Of a DNA stretch of 64,000 bases, positions 49,891 through 58,244 are shown in pieces. The position numbers were made by a program, and so were the translations under genes. The stretch is taken from contig NZ_JACHMB010000001.1 in the NCBI RefSeq assembly GCF_014204795.1, positions 4,154,001 to 4,218,000 of the forward strand. The letters are read 5' to 3'. The notes beneath the pieces are model-generated. The model saw nothing but the letters and a program-made list of their open reading frames with translations. It made no database searches and had not been told where the DNA came from. The stretch's first letter is position 1. Every line of letters starts with the position of its first letter. Source of the stretch: Nonomuraea jabiensis. GTDB taxonomy: Bacteria > Actinomycetota > Actinomycetes > Streptosporangiales > Streptosporangiaceae.

Positions 49891-50148
49891 TCAGGAGGCG
49901 GCTGGGCGGCGCCAGCCGCTGGGGAAGCGACTGCGGCGGCGCTCCTCCGGGGTGAGGCCGCCCCAGATGCCCTCCGACTCGCCCGAACGTAACGCGTACG
50001 CGCGGCACTCCTCGATGACCTGGCAGCGCGCGCAGACCGCTTTGGCGCGGGCCTCCTGCAAGGGGGTGGGGGCGAGGGGGAAGAAGAGGTCAGGGTCGCT
50101 GGATCTGCACGCACCCCTTCGCAGCCAGCCGATCTCCTCCAATGGCAT
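49891..50148 (-). CDS. WhiB-family transcriptional regulator
   Basis: The 85-residue iron-sulfur protein has the four cluster Cys (C14, C39, C42, C48 in CRSSDPDLFFP, CARCQVIEEC) and the GIWGG turn (60-64) before a basic tail RRRSRFPSGWRR. WhiB proteins bind a [4Fe-4S] cluster and the sigma factor, and control development, redox balance or antibiotic tolerance. Its start ATG 50148 has no neighbouring gene on the same strand within 100 bp, so it is likely monocistronic. Confidence 0.92.
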   Translation of the reverse strand: MPLEEIGWLRRGACRSSDPDLFFPLAPTPLQEARAKAVCARCQVIEECRAYALRSGESEGIWGGLTPEERRRSRFPSGWRRPAAS

Positions 50149-50250
50149 GGGTCAACGGTAGAGCGTGGGCATGATCAGATACATCATCCTCTCGGTTGAC
50201 CCGCGCATACATCCTGGGGTCTGATCCGCGCCCCTCGTGTACGCCCTCGG

Positions 50251-50895
50251 TCAGCAGGCGCTCACGCCGTCCCGGTAGCCGGTCGCGAACGACGTCTGGC
50301 GCTGCTCGGCCGTTCCGTGAGCCGACGGGTTCAGCCAGTCGTCCGTCGGGTCGCCCGCCGCCTCCAGGCTCGTGAGCAGTTCGTCCTCGTCGCCGGGCTG
50401 CGTCTGGAGCACGCCCGAGCCGACGAGCGCCGAGAGGGTCCCGCCCGCGTAACAGTCGGCCTGGAGCTCCATTTGTACGTTGAGCTGGAAGTCCGTCTGG
50501 AGCTGGGCCTGGATCGCGTGCCCGAACTCGTGAGGAATGATCACATAGACCGACCCGTCGCCCATCTCGTTCCAGAGCGATTCCATCCAGGTCTGGTCGA
50601 AGGCGATGAAGTGGCCGATGGGGCAGTAGAAGGCGTTGTTCGGGACGGCGGGCTCGTCGCCGCAGCGGGGTCCGGAGTTCCCGGAGTAGGGGACGAAGTC
50701 GGCGATAGGCCGATAAGTTCGCCCGTTCTGCTGGAACTGCTGCGTCCAGAACGCCTCCGTCAGCGTACGGGCGGTACGCACATCGTCCTCGAACGAGTCG
50801 GCCCCCTGAGTGTCCATGGACGGCCGCCTGGCGAGGCCGCAGGCGCCGAGCAGGAGGACCAGGACGAGGATCAGGACGCGCTTCACGGGTTTCAC
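50251..50895 (-). CDS. Neutral zinc metallopeptidase, lipoprotein
   Basis: The 214-residue protein starts at GTG 50895, overlapping the upstream stop by 4 bp. The signal ends in a lipobox LLLGAC with Cys19. The zinc site PHEFGHAIQ has His122, Glu123 and His126, and MELQADCYAGG supplies the third ligand. This matches the YpfJ-like putative neutral zinc metallopeptidase family. It would act outside the membrane on a short peptide or protein substrate. It is cotranscribed with the glutamate-cysteine ligase-like gene. Confidence 0.87.
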   Translation of the reverse strand: MKPVKRVLILVLVLLLGACGLARRPSMDTQGADSFEDDVRTARTLTEAFWTQQFQQNGRTYRPIADFVPYSGNSGPRCGDEPAVPNNAFYCPIGHFIAFDQTWMESLWNEMGDGSVYVIIPHEFGHAIQAQLQTDFQLNVQMELQADCYAGGTLSALVGSGVLQTQPGDEDELLTSLEAAGDPTDDWLNPSAHGTAEQRQTSFATGYRDGVSAC

Positions 50896-52364
50896 ACGTC
50901 CCAAGTGTGCACGGGCTCATTGGTGTGCATCCGCTCGATGTACTCGAGCGTCATGGACCGCAACGCCTCGTGCCGGTCCCCGGAGGCCCTTTCATGCGCG
51001 CGTACGCGTTCCACCTGCCAGCTCGCCCCCGTACGGCCGGTCAGGCAGCGCCCCTCGATGATGCCGAGCAGCCGGTCGGCAACGGGACCGTCCACGCCCC
51101 ACCTGGCCAGCCCCTCGCGCGCCATGGGCAGCAAGCGCCGCAGGATCAGCTCGGCCGCCGGCACCTCACCCATGCCCGGCCAGTACAGCCGCGCGTCCAG
51201 CCCGTGCCGGGCCGCCGCCCCCAGGTTGTCCTCCGCCGCCTGGAACGACATCTGGCTCCAGACCGGCCGCTCGGCGTACGGCAGCACGCGCATCAACCCG
51301 TAGTAGAACGCCGCGTTCGCCGCGACGTCGGCCACGGTGGGCCCGGCGGGCAGCACGCGGTTCTCCACGCGCAGGTGCGGCACCCCCTCCACCACCGCGT
51401 ACACCGGCCGGTTCCACCGGTAGATCGTGCCGTTGTGCAGGGTCAGCTCGTGCAGGTGGGGGATGCGGCCCTGTTCGAGCTCGGTACGGGGGTCCTCGTC
51501 CTCGCACAGGGGCAGCAGGGCCGGGTAATAGCTGACGTTCTCCTCGAACAGGTCGAAAACGCTCGTGATCCACCGCTCCCCGAACCACACCCTCGGCCGC
51601 ACGCCCTGCGCCTTCAGCTCGGCCGGCCGCGTGTCCGTGGCCTGCTCGAACAGGGCGATCCTGGTCTCGCGGTGCAGCTCCTTGCCGAACAGGTACGGGG
51701 AGTTGGCCGCCACCGCCACCTGGGGCCCGGCGATGGCCTGGGCCGCGTTCCAGTGCGAGGCGAACGCGTCGGGGCTGACCTGCAGATGCAGTTGCACGCT
51801 CGTGCACGCGGCCTCGGGGGCGACGCTGTCCGCGTGGGTGTCCAGGTGCTCGACGCCCTCGATGGCCAGGTGCAGGTCCTCCCCCCGGGCCGCGAAGATC
51901 TGCTCGTTGAGCAGGCGGTAGCGGGGGTTCGCCGAGAGCGTGCCCTCGCCGATGTCCTGCTCGCGCAGCGTGGGCAGGATGCCGATCAGTACGAGGTGGC
52001 CGTCCTGGGAGCGGGCGCGTTCCTCGGCGTGGTTGAGCCTTGCCCTGACGTCGTCCTCCAGGCGGACCGCGCCGTCGCCGCCCAGTTCCTGCGGCTCGAT
52101 GTTGATCTCGATGTTGAACTGTCCCAGCTCCGTCGCCCAGTCCGGCTGCTCGATCGCGGCCAGCACCTGGGCGTTGCGCATGGCCGCCTCGCCGTACGCG
52201 TCCACGATGTTGAGCTCGATCTCCAGGCCGGCGAGGGGGCGCTCGATCTCAAAGCGGGACTCGCGCAACATCTGGGCGAAGACGTCGAGGCATCGATACA
52301 CCTTTTCCCGATATTTCCGGCGGTCGTCCCGGCTGAAGACGACGCTTGGCACGTCTCTGCCCAT
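50892..52364 (-). CDS. Glutamate-cysteine ligase-like (GCS2 family) protein
   Basis: The 490-residue protein shows the GCS2/YbdK-type ligase layout: GLEIELNIVDAYGEAAM with acidic metal ligands (about 40-57), QFNIEINIEPQEL, TSVQLHLQVSPDAF and LRVENRVLPAGPTVAD. Such proteins join glutamate to an amine; some make gamma-glutamylcysteine, others serve ergothioneine or unknown products. Actinomycetes make mycothiol and not glutathione, so an alternative product is likely. ATG 52364 is the chosen start; an upstream extension is possible. Confidence 0.8.
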   Translation of the reverse strand: MGRDVPSVVFSRDDRRKYREKVYRCLDVFAQMLRESRFEIERPLAGLEIELNIVDAYGEAAMRNAQVLAAIEQPDWATELGQFNIEINIEPQELGGDGAVRLEDDVRARLNHAEERARSQDGHLVLIGILPTLREQDIGEGTLSANPRYRLLNEQIFAARGEDLHLAIEGVEHLDTHADSVAPEAACTSVQLHLQVSPDAFASHWNAAQAIAGPQVAVAANSPYLFGKELHRETRIALFEQATDTRPAELKAQGVRPRVWFGERWITSVFDLFEENVSYYPALLPLCEDEDPRTELEQGRIPHLHELTLHNGTIYRWNRPVYAVVEGVPHLRVENRVLPAGPTVADVAANAAFYYGLMRVLPYAERPVWSQMSFQAAEDNLGAAARHGLDARLYWPGMGEVPAAELILRRLLPMAREGLARWGVDGPVADRLLGIIEGRCLTGRTGASWQVERVRAHERASGDRHEALRSMTLEYIERMHTNEPVHTWDV

Positions 52365-52955
52365 ATCAGGAAATGTCGCACGCCAACACAAACCCAACAA
52401 GCCCAGACCACCACCCCTTTTTCACCACCGCCCCGGCCAGGCGATCCCGACGCCCTGACTCCGTGATTTCGGCGGGAAGGCAAGCGCTGCCGCGGGCGGG
52501 GGCATGCGGGCGAGGGTGGCGGTGCGGCTCTCCTGGGGTGGTGGAGCTTCTGGAGGGTGGTGGCGAGAACGGCTGCGGGCTCTGGGGGCGCAGGGCCGCA
52601 CTGGGCGAGGCTCGGGCGGGGCAAGGCGAGCGGGGGAATGGTGGGCGAATCTCGGAACGGGGCATGACGGGGCGAGTACTGGGCGGGTGTGGCGGGCGAG
52701 TCCCGGGCAGGGGACCGGCGGAGGTCCGAGGTGGGGCCCGCCGAGGAGTTCGGGATGGCGTGTGGCGGGCGAAGGCCGGGGGTGGGGTGTGGTGGGCGGC
52801 GAAGGCTGGGATGGGGTGTGGTGGGCGGCGAAGGCCGGGATCGGGTGTGTTGGGCGGCGAAGGCCGGCGTGGGGTGTGGTGGGCGGGTCTGGGCCGGGAG
52901 AGCGAGTGGGCGGGATCCCGCCGTACAAGATGATTACGGGGTTTAAGGTGCTGGG
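52365..52955. other. Long G-rich intergenic region, divergent promoters
   Basis: The 591-bp gap between divergent genes is strongly G-rich on the plus strand. Positions 52755-52890 are a tandem repeat. The last 40 bp before galE are AT-richer and likely contain its promoter. Open frames here have repetitive translations and no domain, so I call no gene. Confidence 0.6.
52755..52890. repeat. About 30-bp G-rich tandem repeat
   Basis: Four imperfect copies of a unit that reads GGTGTGGTGGGCGGCGAAGG followed by CCGGGATGGG. Long G-runs on one strand could form unusual secondary structure. It lies between two divergent genes. Confidence 0.75.
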
Positions 52956-53933
52956 ATGCGTGTATTGATTACTGGCGGGGCGGGATATATCGGGAGCACG
53001 GTCGCGTCGGCGTGCCTCGATGCCGGGATCGAGCCCGTCATTCTCGACAACCTCATCACGGGCAGGCGCGAGTTCGCGAAGGGGCGGGCGTTCTATGAAG
53101 GGGATATCAGCGACGGCCCTCTGATTGACAAGATATTTGCCGAATATCCGGATATTGGGGCCGTAGTCCACTGCGCCGCGCTCATCGTGGTCCCCGACTC
53201 CGTCGCCGACCCCATCGGCTACTACCGCGCGAACGTCACCAAGAGCCTCGAGTTCGTCGATCACCTGATCCGCAACGGCTGCACCCGGATGATCTTCAGC
53301 TCCTCCGCGTCCATCTACCGCACGGGCGACGACCACACGGTGAACGAGGACTCCCCTCTGGACCCCCAGAGCCCGTACGCGCGGACCAAGGCGGTCTGCG
53401 AGGCCATGTTCGCCGACATCGCCACGAGCCGCCCGATCAAGATCCTCTCCCTGCGCTACTTCAACCCGATCGGCGCCGACCCCGAGATGCGCACCGGTCT
53501 GCAGCTGCGGCGGCCCAGCCACGCCCTCGGCAAGATGATCGAGGCGTACGAGGACCGAGTCCCCTTCCGGATCACCGGCACCGGCTACCCGACCAGGGAC
53601 GGCACGGGCATCCGCGACTACGTCCACGTCTGGGACCTGGCGACGGCGCACGTGGCGGCGCTGCGGCGGTTCGACGAGCTGGACGTCGACGTGATCAACC
53701 TGGGCACCGGCGCGGGCACCACCGTGCGGGAGCTGGCCGAGGCGTTCAACCGCGTCGTCGACCGTCCGATCGAGGTCGTCGAGACCGACCCGCGCCCCGG
53801 CGACGTGGCCGGCGCCTACACCCGCAGCGACCGCGCCCGCCGCCTGCTGGACTGGCAGGCCCGCTACTCCGTCGAGGAGGGCATCAGGCACTCGCTCGAA
53901 TGGGCGAGCCTGCGGGAGTCCAGGCTCGGGTAG
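52956..53933 (+). CDS. galE: UDP-glucose 4-epimerase
   Basis: The 325-residue extended SDR has GGAGYIGS (7-14), HCAALIVVPDSV, SSSASIYR and SPYARTK with the Tyr/Lys pair, RYFNPIGADP and GTGAGTTVRELAEAF. It interconverts UDP-glucose and UDP-galactose (or the N-acetyl forms). It could supply donors for the surface glycan locus far to the left, but its neighbours here give no specific link. Confidence 0.88.
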   Translation: MRVLITGGAGYIGSTVASACLDAGIEPVILDNLITGRREFAKGRAFYEGDISDGPLIDKIFAEYPDIGAVVHCAALIVVPDSVADPIGYYRANVTKSLEFVDHLIRNGCTRMIFSSSASIYRTGDDHTVNEDSPLDPQSPYARTKAVCEAMFADIATSRPIKILSLRYFNPIGADPEMRTGLQLRRPSHALGKMIEAYEDRVPFRITGTGYPTRDGTGIRDYVHVWDLATAHVAALRRFDELDVDVINLGTGAGTTVRELAEAFNRVVDRPIEVVETDPRPGDVAGAYTRSDRARRLLDWQARYSVEEGIRHSLEWASLRESRLG

Positions 53934-54097
53934 ACCTCCGCCCGGCGGCGAAGGCGTCGGACAATGCCCCGGGAGCGCGCAGGGCTCGTCACCGGGCTCC
54001 GGGCGCTCCCTCAAGGGTGAAGATCCAGGAGAGGACGAGCCGTGAACTGTCAGAGCCGCGGAACGCGGACCGCCGACGACCACCGGAGGTACGCGTC

Positions 54098-54448
54098 ATG
54101 AAGATCCTCGGCGTCGACAACATCCTGGTCGGGGTGGGAGACCTGGCGCGGGCTCGGGAGTTCTACGGGGGCGTGCTGGGGCTGGAGGAGAAGTTCGCGA
54201 CGGGGGAGCTGGCGCTGTTCGCGATCGGGGAGGAGACCCCCGGGCTGCTGGTACGGGTCCAGGAGGGCAGGCCGGGCTCCATGCGCGTCTGGCTGGAGGT
54301 GCCCGACGCCCGCGCGGCGGCCGATGAGCTGGGGATCGAGCCGTTCGAGGTGTTCACGGGCTGGACGGTCGAGGTCGCCGACCCCTGGGGGAACGTCATC
54401 GGCCTGACCGACTACACCAAACAGCCTCACCTGGGCCGCGCGGGCTGA
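54098..54448 (+). CDS. VOC/glyoxalase-family protein
   Basis: The 116-residue protein has two beta-alpha-beta-beta-beta halves: VDNILVGVGDLARAREFYGG, GLEEKF, FAIGEETPGLL and EVADPWGNVIGLTDY. This is the glyoxalase/bleomycin resistance fold. The usual metal-ligand His/Glu set is not obvious (first-strand position is Asn), so activity is uncertain. GGAGGT lies 7 nt before ATG 54098. Confidence 0.85.
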   Translation: MKILGVDNILVGVGDLARAREFYGGVLGLEEKFATGELALFAIGEETPGLLVRVQEGRPGSMRVWLEVPDARAAADELGIEPFEVFTGWTVEVADPWGNVIGLTDYTKQPHLGRAG

Positions 54449-54455
54449 GGACGCC

Positions 54456-54630
54456 TTACCAGGAGGCGAGCGCCGCGTTCGGGAGGATCTGCAGTCGCAG
54501 GCCGTTGGAGCCGGTGCTCAGCCGATAGTCGACAGGCAGGCTGCCGCGCCGCAGGCCGGAAGGGGGCGACGGGTTGAGAGGAGGCGCTCACGTTGGTCGT
54601 GCTGCCGACGCGCACCCAGGTCCTGCCGTG
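54456..54630 (-). pseudogene. Probable C-terminal remnant of a secreted protein
   Basis: On the minus strand one frame reads TWVRVGSTTNVSASSQ and another continues RRGSLPVDYRLSTGSNGLRL, then LQILPNAALASW and stop at 54456. The two pieces join if a frameshift lies near 54570. The beta-rich composition suggests an extracellular domain. No start, signal peptide or upstream part is present. The identity is unknown and the call is tentative. Confidence 0.35.
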
Positions 54631-54636
54631 GAGAAA

Positions 54637-54667
54637 GCCTCCTCCCGCCCGGCGGGCGGAAGGAGGC
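54637..54667 (-). terminator. Hairpin downstream of the secreted protein gene
   Basis: GCCTCCT and AGGAGGC with inner CCGCC/GGCGG form a stem with one mismatch around a short GC-rich loop. It begins 12 bp past the stop of the gene at 54680-55492 and is a good terminator candidate. Confidence 0.7.
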
Positions 54668-54679
54668 AAGGCAGGGCTG

Positions 54680-55492
54680 CTAGTTGGTGAGCGAGTTCAG
54701 GGCGTTGTTCGGGATCTCCATCGGAACGTCGCTGTCCTCGTCGAGGCCGTCCACGTCGATCCACAGGTCCTTGGCCGGAGCCTTGATCTTGACCTTCGAG
54801 CCCCACCCGAGGTACCGGGTCTCGGTCTCGGAGCGGGTCTTGCCCAGGACGCCGAAGTCCAGGCTCCAAGCCGAGGTGAGCGTGGTGACCAGGCCCTTGG
54901 AGTTGACCTTCAGCGCGTAGTCGATCTTGATCTTGCCGATCCTGCCGGACAGCTTCTGGCCGTAGGCCTTGGCCAGCTCGCTGTAGGTGAGGGCGCCCTT
55001 GTAGGTGCCGCCCTTGAAGCTCTTGGCGCGCGACACCAGCGTCTTCAGCACCTTCGGCTCGAAGATGTCGAGGATCTGGTTGTAGGTGCTGCCGCTCGCC
55101 TCACCGCCGCCGTAGCGGACCCACTTCTTGCCCTCGGGCAGGTCCTCGGTGAACAGCCCGCCCTGAACGTAGCTGTAGCCGCCGACCGTGATGATGCGCG
55201 GCGGGGCGAGCGCGGCCGAAAGGCTCTTGTCCTTGCTGGAGCGGTGGGTCCGGACATCGCTCGCGACGATTCCCGACTTGCCGAACTCGAAAGAACCGGT
55301 CGTCCTGCTGAGCCCGATGCTCTTGCCGTCGATGGACATCCGGGTCTTCTCCGAGATCCGTACCCCGTGCCCCGCGACGAACTGCTTCTTGAGCGCCTTC
55401 ACCGGGTCCACCGACGCGGCCTGCGCGGCGGGTGTGGCGGTAACGAGCGCCGCGGCCGTGGTTAACGCCAAGCCCGCGAGAATTCGCTTCAT
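54680..55492 (-). CDS. Secreted protein of unknown function
   Basis: The 270-residue protein has a clear signal peptide (MKRILAGLALTTAAALVTAT, cleavage after AQA near residue 25). The mature part is beta-rich with GGYSYVQGGLFTEDLPEGK and alternating charged strands (GRIGKIKIDYALKV, WGSKVKIKAP). It resembles LppX/LprG-like lipid-binding folds but has no lipobox Cys, and I do not recognise the family. The start ATG 55492 is supported by AAAGGAGAGGG-like sequence in the promoter region. Confidence 0.8.
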   Translation of the reverse strand: MKRILAGLALTTAAALVTATPAAQAASVDPVKALKKQFVAGHGVRISEKTRMSIDGKSIGLSRTTGSFEFGKSGIVASDVRTHRSSKDKSLSAALAPPRIITVGGYSYVQGGLFTEDLPEGKKWVRYGGGEASGSTYNQILDIFEPKVLKTLVSRAKSFKGGTYKGALTYSELAKAYGQKLSGRIGKIKIDYALKVNSKGLVTTLTSAWSLDFGVLGKTRSETETRYLGWGSKVKIKAPAKDLWIDVDGLDEDSDVPMEIPNNALNSLTN

Positions 55493-55885
55493 ACGATTTC
55501 CCCGTTCGATTCAAAAGGAGAGGGAGCAGAAGCCTGCCAATAGAAGATCACGACCATATATCGACAGCCGGGTCAGGCGATGCCAAAACGGTGCATTTTT
55601 CGTGCAGGGTCCGTCCTGGGGAAGTGAGATGACCGTCACAGAGCGGAAGAACCATGCCCCCATGACCTGTGCAGGTCAAGCTTCGGGCTAGGCTTTACCG
55701 GCGGAAACGCCCGGCACGCACCCCTGAGCGTAGGAGCTCGCCGTGAGAGAGCGAGGCACGATGCCAACGAGCGGTGAGCGGACGCGACCGTCAGCGCAGT
55801 TGCCCGGGCCGTCGAACATCAGTCGGAAAAGCAGGGCGCGAACCCGACAGAGGGTGAGCGACCAAACGGAAGAGGACGGACCCTC
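55493..55885. other. Divergent promoter region, secreted protein / sucC
   Basis: The 393-bp gap includes AAAGGAG just upstream of the leftward start and an AT-rich stretch at 55540-55600, likely the promoter for the secreted protein. GACCTG-TG-CAGGTC (55664-55677) is a 14-bp inverted repeat with a 2-nt centre, a possible operator for sucC. Confidence 0.5.
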
Positions 55886-57067
55886 GTGGACCTGTTCGAA
55901 CATCAGGCGAAGGAGCTCTTCGCCGACTACGGCATCCCGGTGCCACGCGGCATCGTCGCACACAACGTGGAGGAGGCGCGGTCGGCCGCCGAGGAGCTGA
56001 CCGGCCGCGTTGTCGTCAAGGCCCAGGTCAAGACCGGTGGCCGAGGCAAGGCCGGAGGCGTCAAGGTGGCTGACGACGCCGCCGACGCCGTGACCAAGGC
56101 CGAAGCCATCCTCGGCATGGACATCAAGGGCCACACGGTCCACAAGGTCCTCGTGGAGGAGGCCAGCGCGATCGCGGAGGAGTACTACTTCTCGTTCCTG
56201 CTCGACCGCGCCAACCGTACCTTCCTCGCCATCTGCTCCGCCGCGGGCGGCATGGACATCGAAGAGGTCGCCCACACCGCGCCCGAGAAGGTCGCCAAGG
56301 TGCCGGTCTCGGCGCTGGACGGCGTCGACCGCGCGAAGGCGCGCGAGATCGCGGTGGCCGGCGGCCTGCCGGAGAAGGCGCTCGACGGCGCCGCCGACCT
56401 CATCGAGAAGCTCTGGTGCTGCTTCGTCGACGAGGACGCCACGCTCGTCGAGGTCAACCCCATGATCCTGTCGGCCGACGGCCAGGTGAAGGCCCTCGAC
56501 GGCAAGGTCACGCTCGACGACAACGCCGGCTTCCGCCAGACCGACCACGAGGCGCTCGCCGACAAGGCGGCCGAGGACCCCCTCGAGGCCAAGGCCAAGG
56601 AGAAGGACCTCAACTACGTCAAGCTCGACGGCGACGTCGGCATCATCGGCAACGGCGCGGGCCTGGTCATGTCCACGCTCGACGTGGTGGCCTACGCGGG
56701 CGAGCAGTTCCCCGGCAAGCCGTCCCCCGCGAACTTCCTCGACATCGGCGGCGGCGCCTCGGCCGAGGTCATGGCCGCGGGCCTGGAGATCATCCTCTCC
56801 GACCCGAGCGTCAAGTCGATCTTCGTGAACGTCTTCGGCGGCATCACCGCCTGCGACGCCGTCGCCAACGGCATCGTCTCGGCGTTCAAGCTGCTGGAGA
56901 GCCGCGGCGAGGCCGTGACTCACCCGCTCGTGGTCCGCCTCGACGGCAACAACGCCCAGCTCGGGCGGCAGATCCTGGCCGACGCCGCGCTTCCGCGGGT
57001 CGAGCTGGTAGACACGATGGACGACGCGGCCAAGCGTGCCGCCGAGCTCGCTGCGGTAGGTGCGTGA
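55886..57067 (+). CDS. sucC: Succinyl-CoA ligase (ADP-forming) beta subunit
   Basis: The 393-residue protein has an ATP-grasp domain (VVVKAQVKTGGRGKAGGVK, the ATP loop) and the C-terminal ligase domain with FLDIGGGASAEVM and GITACDAVANGI. With SucD it makes ATP in the TCA cycle from succinyl-CoA. GTG 55886 matches the family N-terminus (MDLFEHQAKELF). It ends 3 bp before the sucD start. Confidence 0.95.
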   Translation: MDLFEHQAKELFADYGIPVPRGIVAHNVEEARSAAEELTGRVVVKAQVKTGGRGKAGGVKVADDAADAVTKAEAILGMDIKGHTVHKVLVEEASAIAEEYYFSFLLDRANRTFLAICSAAGGMDIEEVAHTAPEKVAKVPVSALDGVDRAKAREIAVAGGLPEKALDGAADLIEKLWCCFVDEDATLVEVNPMILSADGQVKALDGKVTLDDNAGFRQTDHEALADKAAEDPLEAKAKEKDLNYVKLDGDVGIIGNGAGLVMSTLDVVAYAGEQFPGKPSPANFLDIGGGASAEVMAAGLEIILSDPSVKSIFVNVFGGITACDAVANGIVSAFKLLESRGEAVTHPLVVRLDGNNAQLGRQILADAALPRVELVDTMDDAAKRAAELAAVGA

Positions 57068-57070
57068 CCC

Positions 57071-57946
57071 ATGGCCATCTGGTTGACTGAGAACAGCAAG
57101 ATCATCGTTCAGGGCATGACGGGTGGCGAGGGCACCAAGCACACCCGCCGCATGCTCGCCTCCGGCGCCCGTGTCGTCGGCGGCGTGAACGCCCGCAAGG
57201 CCGGCATCACGCACGAGGGCCTGCCGGTGTTCGGGACGGTCGCGGAGGCCATGGAGAAGACCGGCGCGGACGTGTCGGTCGTGTTCGTGCCGCCGGCGTT
57301 CACCAAGGACGCGGTCATCGAGGCCATCGACGCCGAGATCCCGCTGTGCGTGGTGATCACCGAGGGCGTCCCGGTCCACGACAGCACCGCCTTCTGGGCG
57401 TACGCCGTCTCCAAGGGCAACAAGATTCGCATCATCGGCCCCAACTGCCCCGGCATCGCCTCCCCCGGTGCCTCCAACGCGGGCATCATCCCGGCCGACA
57501 TCACCACCGCGGGCCGCATCGGCCTGGTCTCGAAGTCGGGCACGCTGACGTACCAGCTGATGTACGAGCTGCGTGACTTCGGCTTCTCGACCGCTGTGGG
57601 CATCGGCGGCGACCCCGTCATCGGCACGACCCACATCGACGCGCTCCAGGCGTTCCAGGAGGACCCGGGCACCGACGCGATCGTCATGATCGGCGAGATC
57701 GGCGGCGACGCCGAGGAGCGGGCCGCCGCCTACATCGAGCAGCACGTCACCAAGCCGGTCGTGGCCTACGTCGCGGGCTTCACCGCCCCCGAGGGCAAGA
57801 CCATGGGCCACGCCGGCGCCATCGTGTCGGGCTCGGCGGGCACCGCCCAGGCCAAGAAGGAGGCCCTGGAGAAGGTCGGCGTCCGCGTCGGCAAGACCCC
57901 CTCCGAGACCGCCCGTCTCATGCGCGAGATCATGCAGGCGCGCTGA
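57071..57946 (+). CDS. sucD: Succinyl-CoA ligase alpha subunit
   Basis: The 291-residue protein binds CoA (IVQGMTGGEGTKHTRRML) and carries the phosphorylated His247 in TMGHAGAIVSGSAGTA. NCPGIASPGASNAGI and SGTLTYQLMYELRD are also typical. Its gene is directly downstream of sucC, as in most actinomycetes. Confidence 0.95.
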   Translation: MAIWLTENSKIIVQGMTGGEGTKHTRRMLASGARVVGGVNARKAGITHEGLPVFGTVAEAMEKTGADVSVVFVPPAFTKDAVIEAIDAEIPLCVVITEGVPVHDSTAFWAYAVSKGNKIRIIGPNCPGIASPGASNAGIIPADITTAGRIGLVSKSGTLTYQLMYELRDFGFSTAVGIGGDPVIGTTHIDALQAFQEDPGTDAIVMIGEIGGDAEERAAAYIEQHVTKPVVAYVAGFTAPEGKTMGHAGAIVSGSAGTAQAKKEALEKVGVRVGKTPSETARLMREIMQAR

Positions 57947-57972
57947 TCGCCGGCTTTCCGGAAGGTGTTTCG

Positions 57973-58005
57973 AAAGCCCCGTGCGGCTCTCCCGCACGGG
58001 GCTTT
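57973..58005 (+). terminator. Rho-independent terminator of sucCD
   Basis: AAAGCCCCGTGCGG and CCGCACGGGGCTTT form a perfect 14-bp stem with a 5-nt loop, followed by a pyrimidine-rich tail. It starts 27 bp past the sucD stop and is the clearest terminator in the window. Confidence 0.9.
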
Positions 58006-58244
58006 CCCTTCCCCACCTTTTACGCTTACGGCGGGCGACCCACCCGCCGCACGTGGCCGGCCCCCGTCCAGGGAGACGGTCACGAGGTGCGCGGGGCCGG
58101 CCGCCGTTACGCCGCCACGTGGGCCGTCTCCGTGGCCGATCCGGGGCCGAAGGACAAATCAGGCGTAATTCGACGTCACAAAGTGGATGGGCGGCGGCGC
58201 GTCAACCAAGCGCCGGTCGGGAAACCTTGAGAAAATCGCCTACT
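58006..58244. other. Intergenic region upstream of the DUF6350 gene
   Basis: The inverted pair GGCCGGCCCC (58055-58064) and GGGGCCGGCC (58093-58102) can form a stem with a 28-nt loop. The last 80 bp are AT-richer and probably hold the promoter of the DUF6350 gene. Confidence 0.45.

Noticed and set aside
48870..50114. N-terminal extension of the CPBP gene to 50114
   Set aside because: The added part runs through tandem repeats and overlaps whiB on the same strand in another frame. It gives only low-complexity Arg/Pro sequence.
52422..54083. Long open frame on the minus strand opposite galE
   Set aside because: galE has complete SDR motifs and a correct start; the opposite frame is Arg/Pro-rich and includes the tandem repeat.
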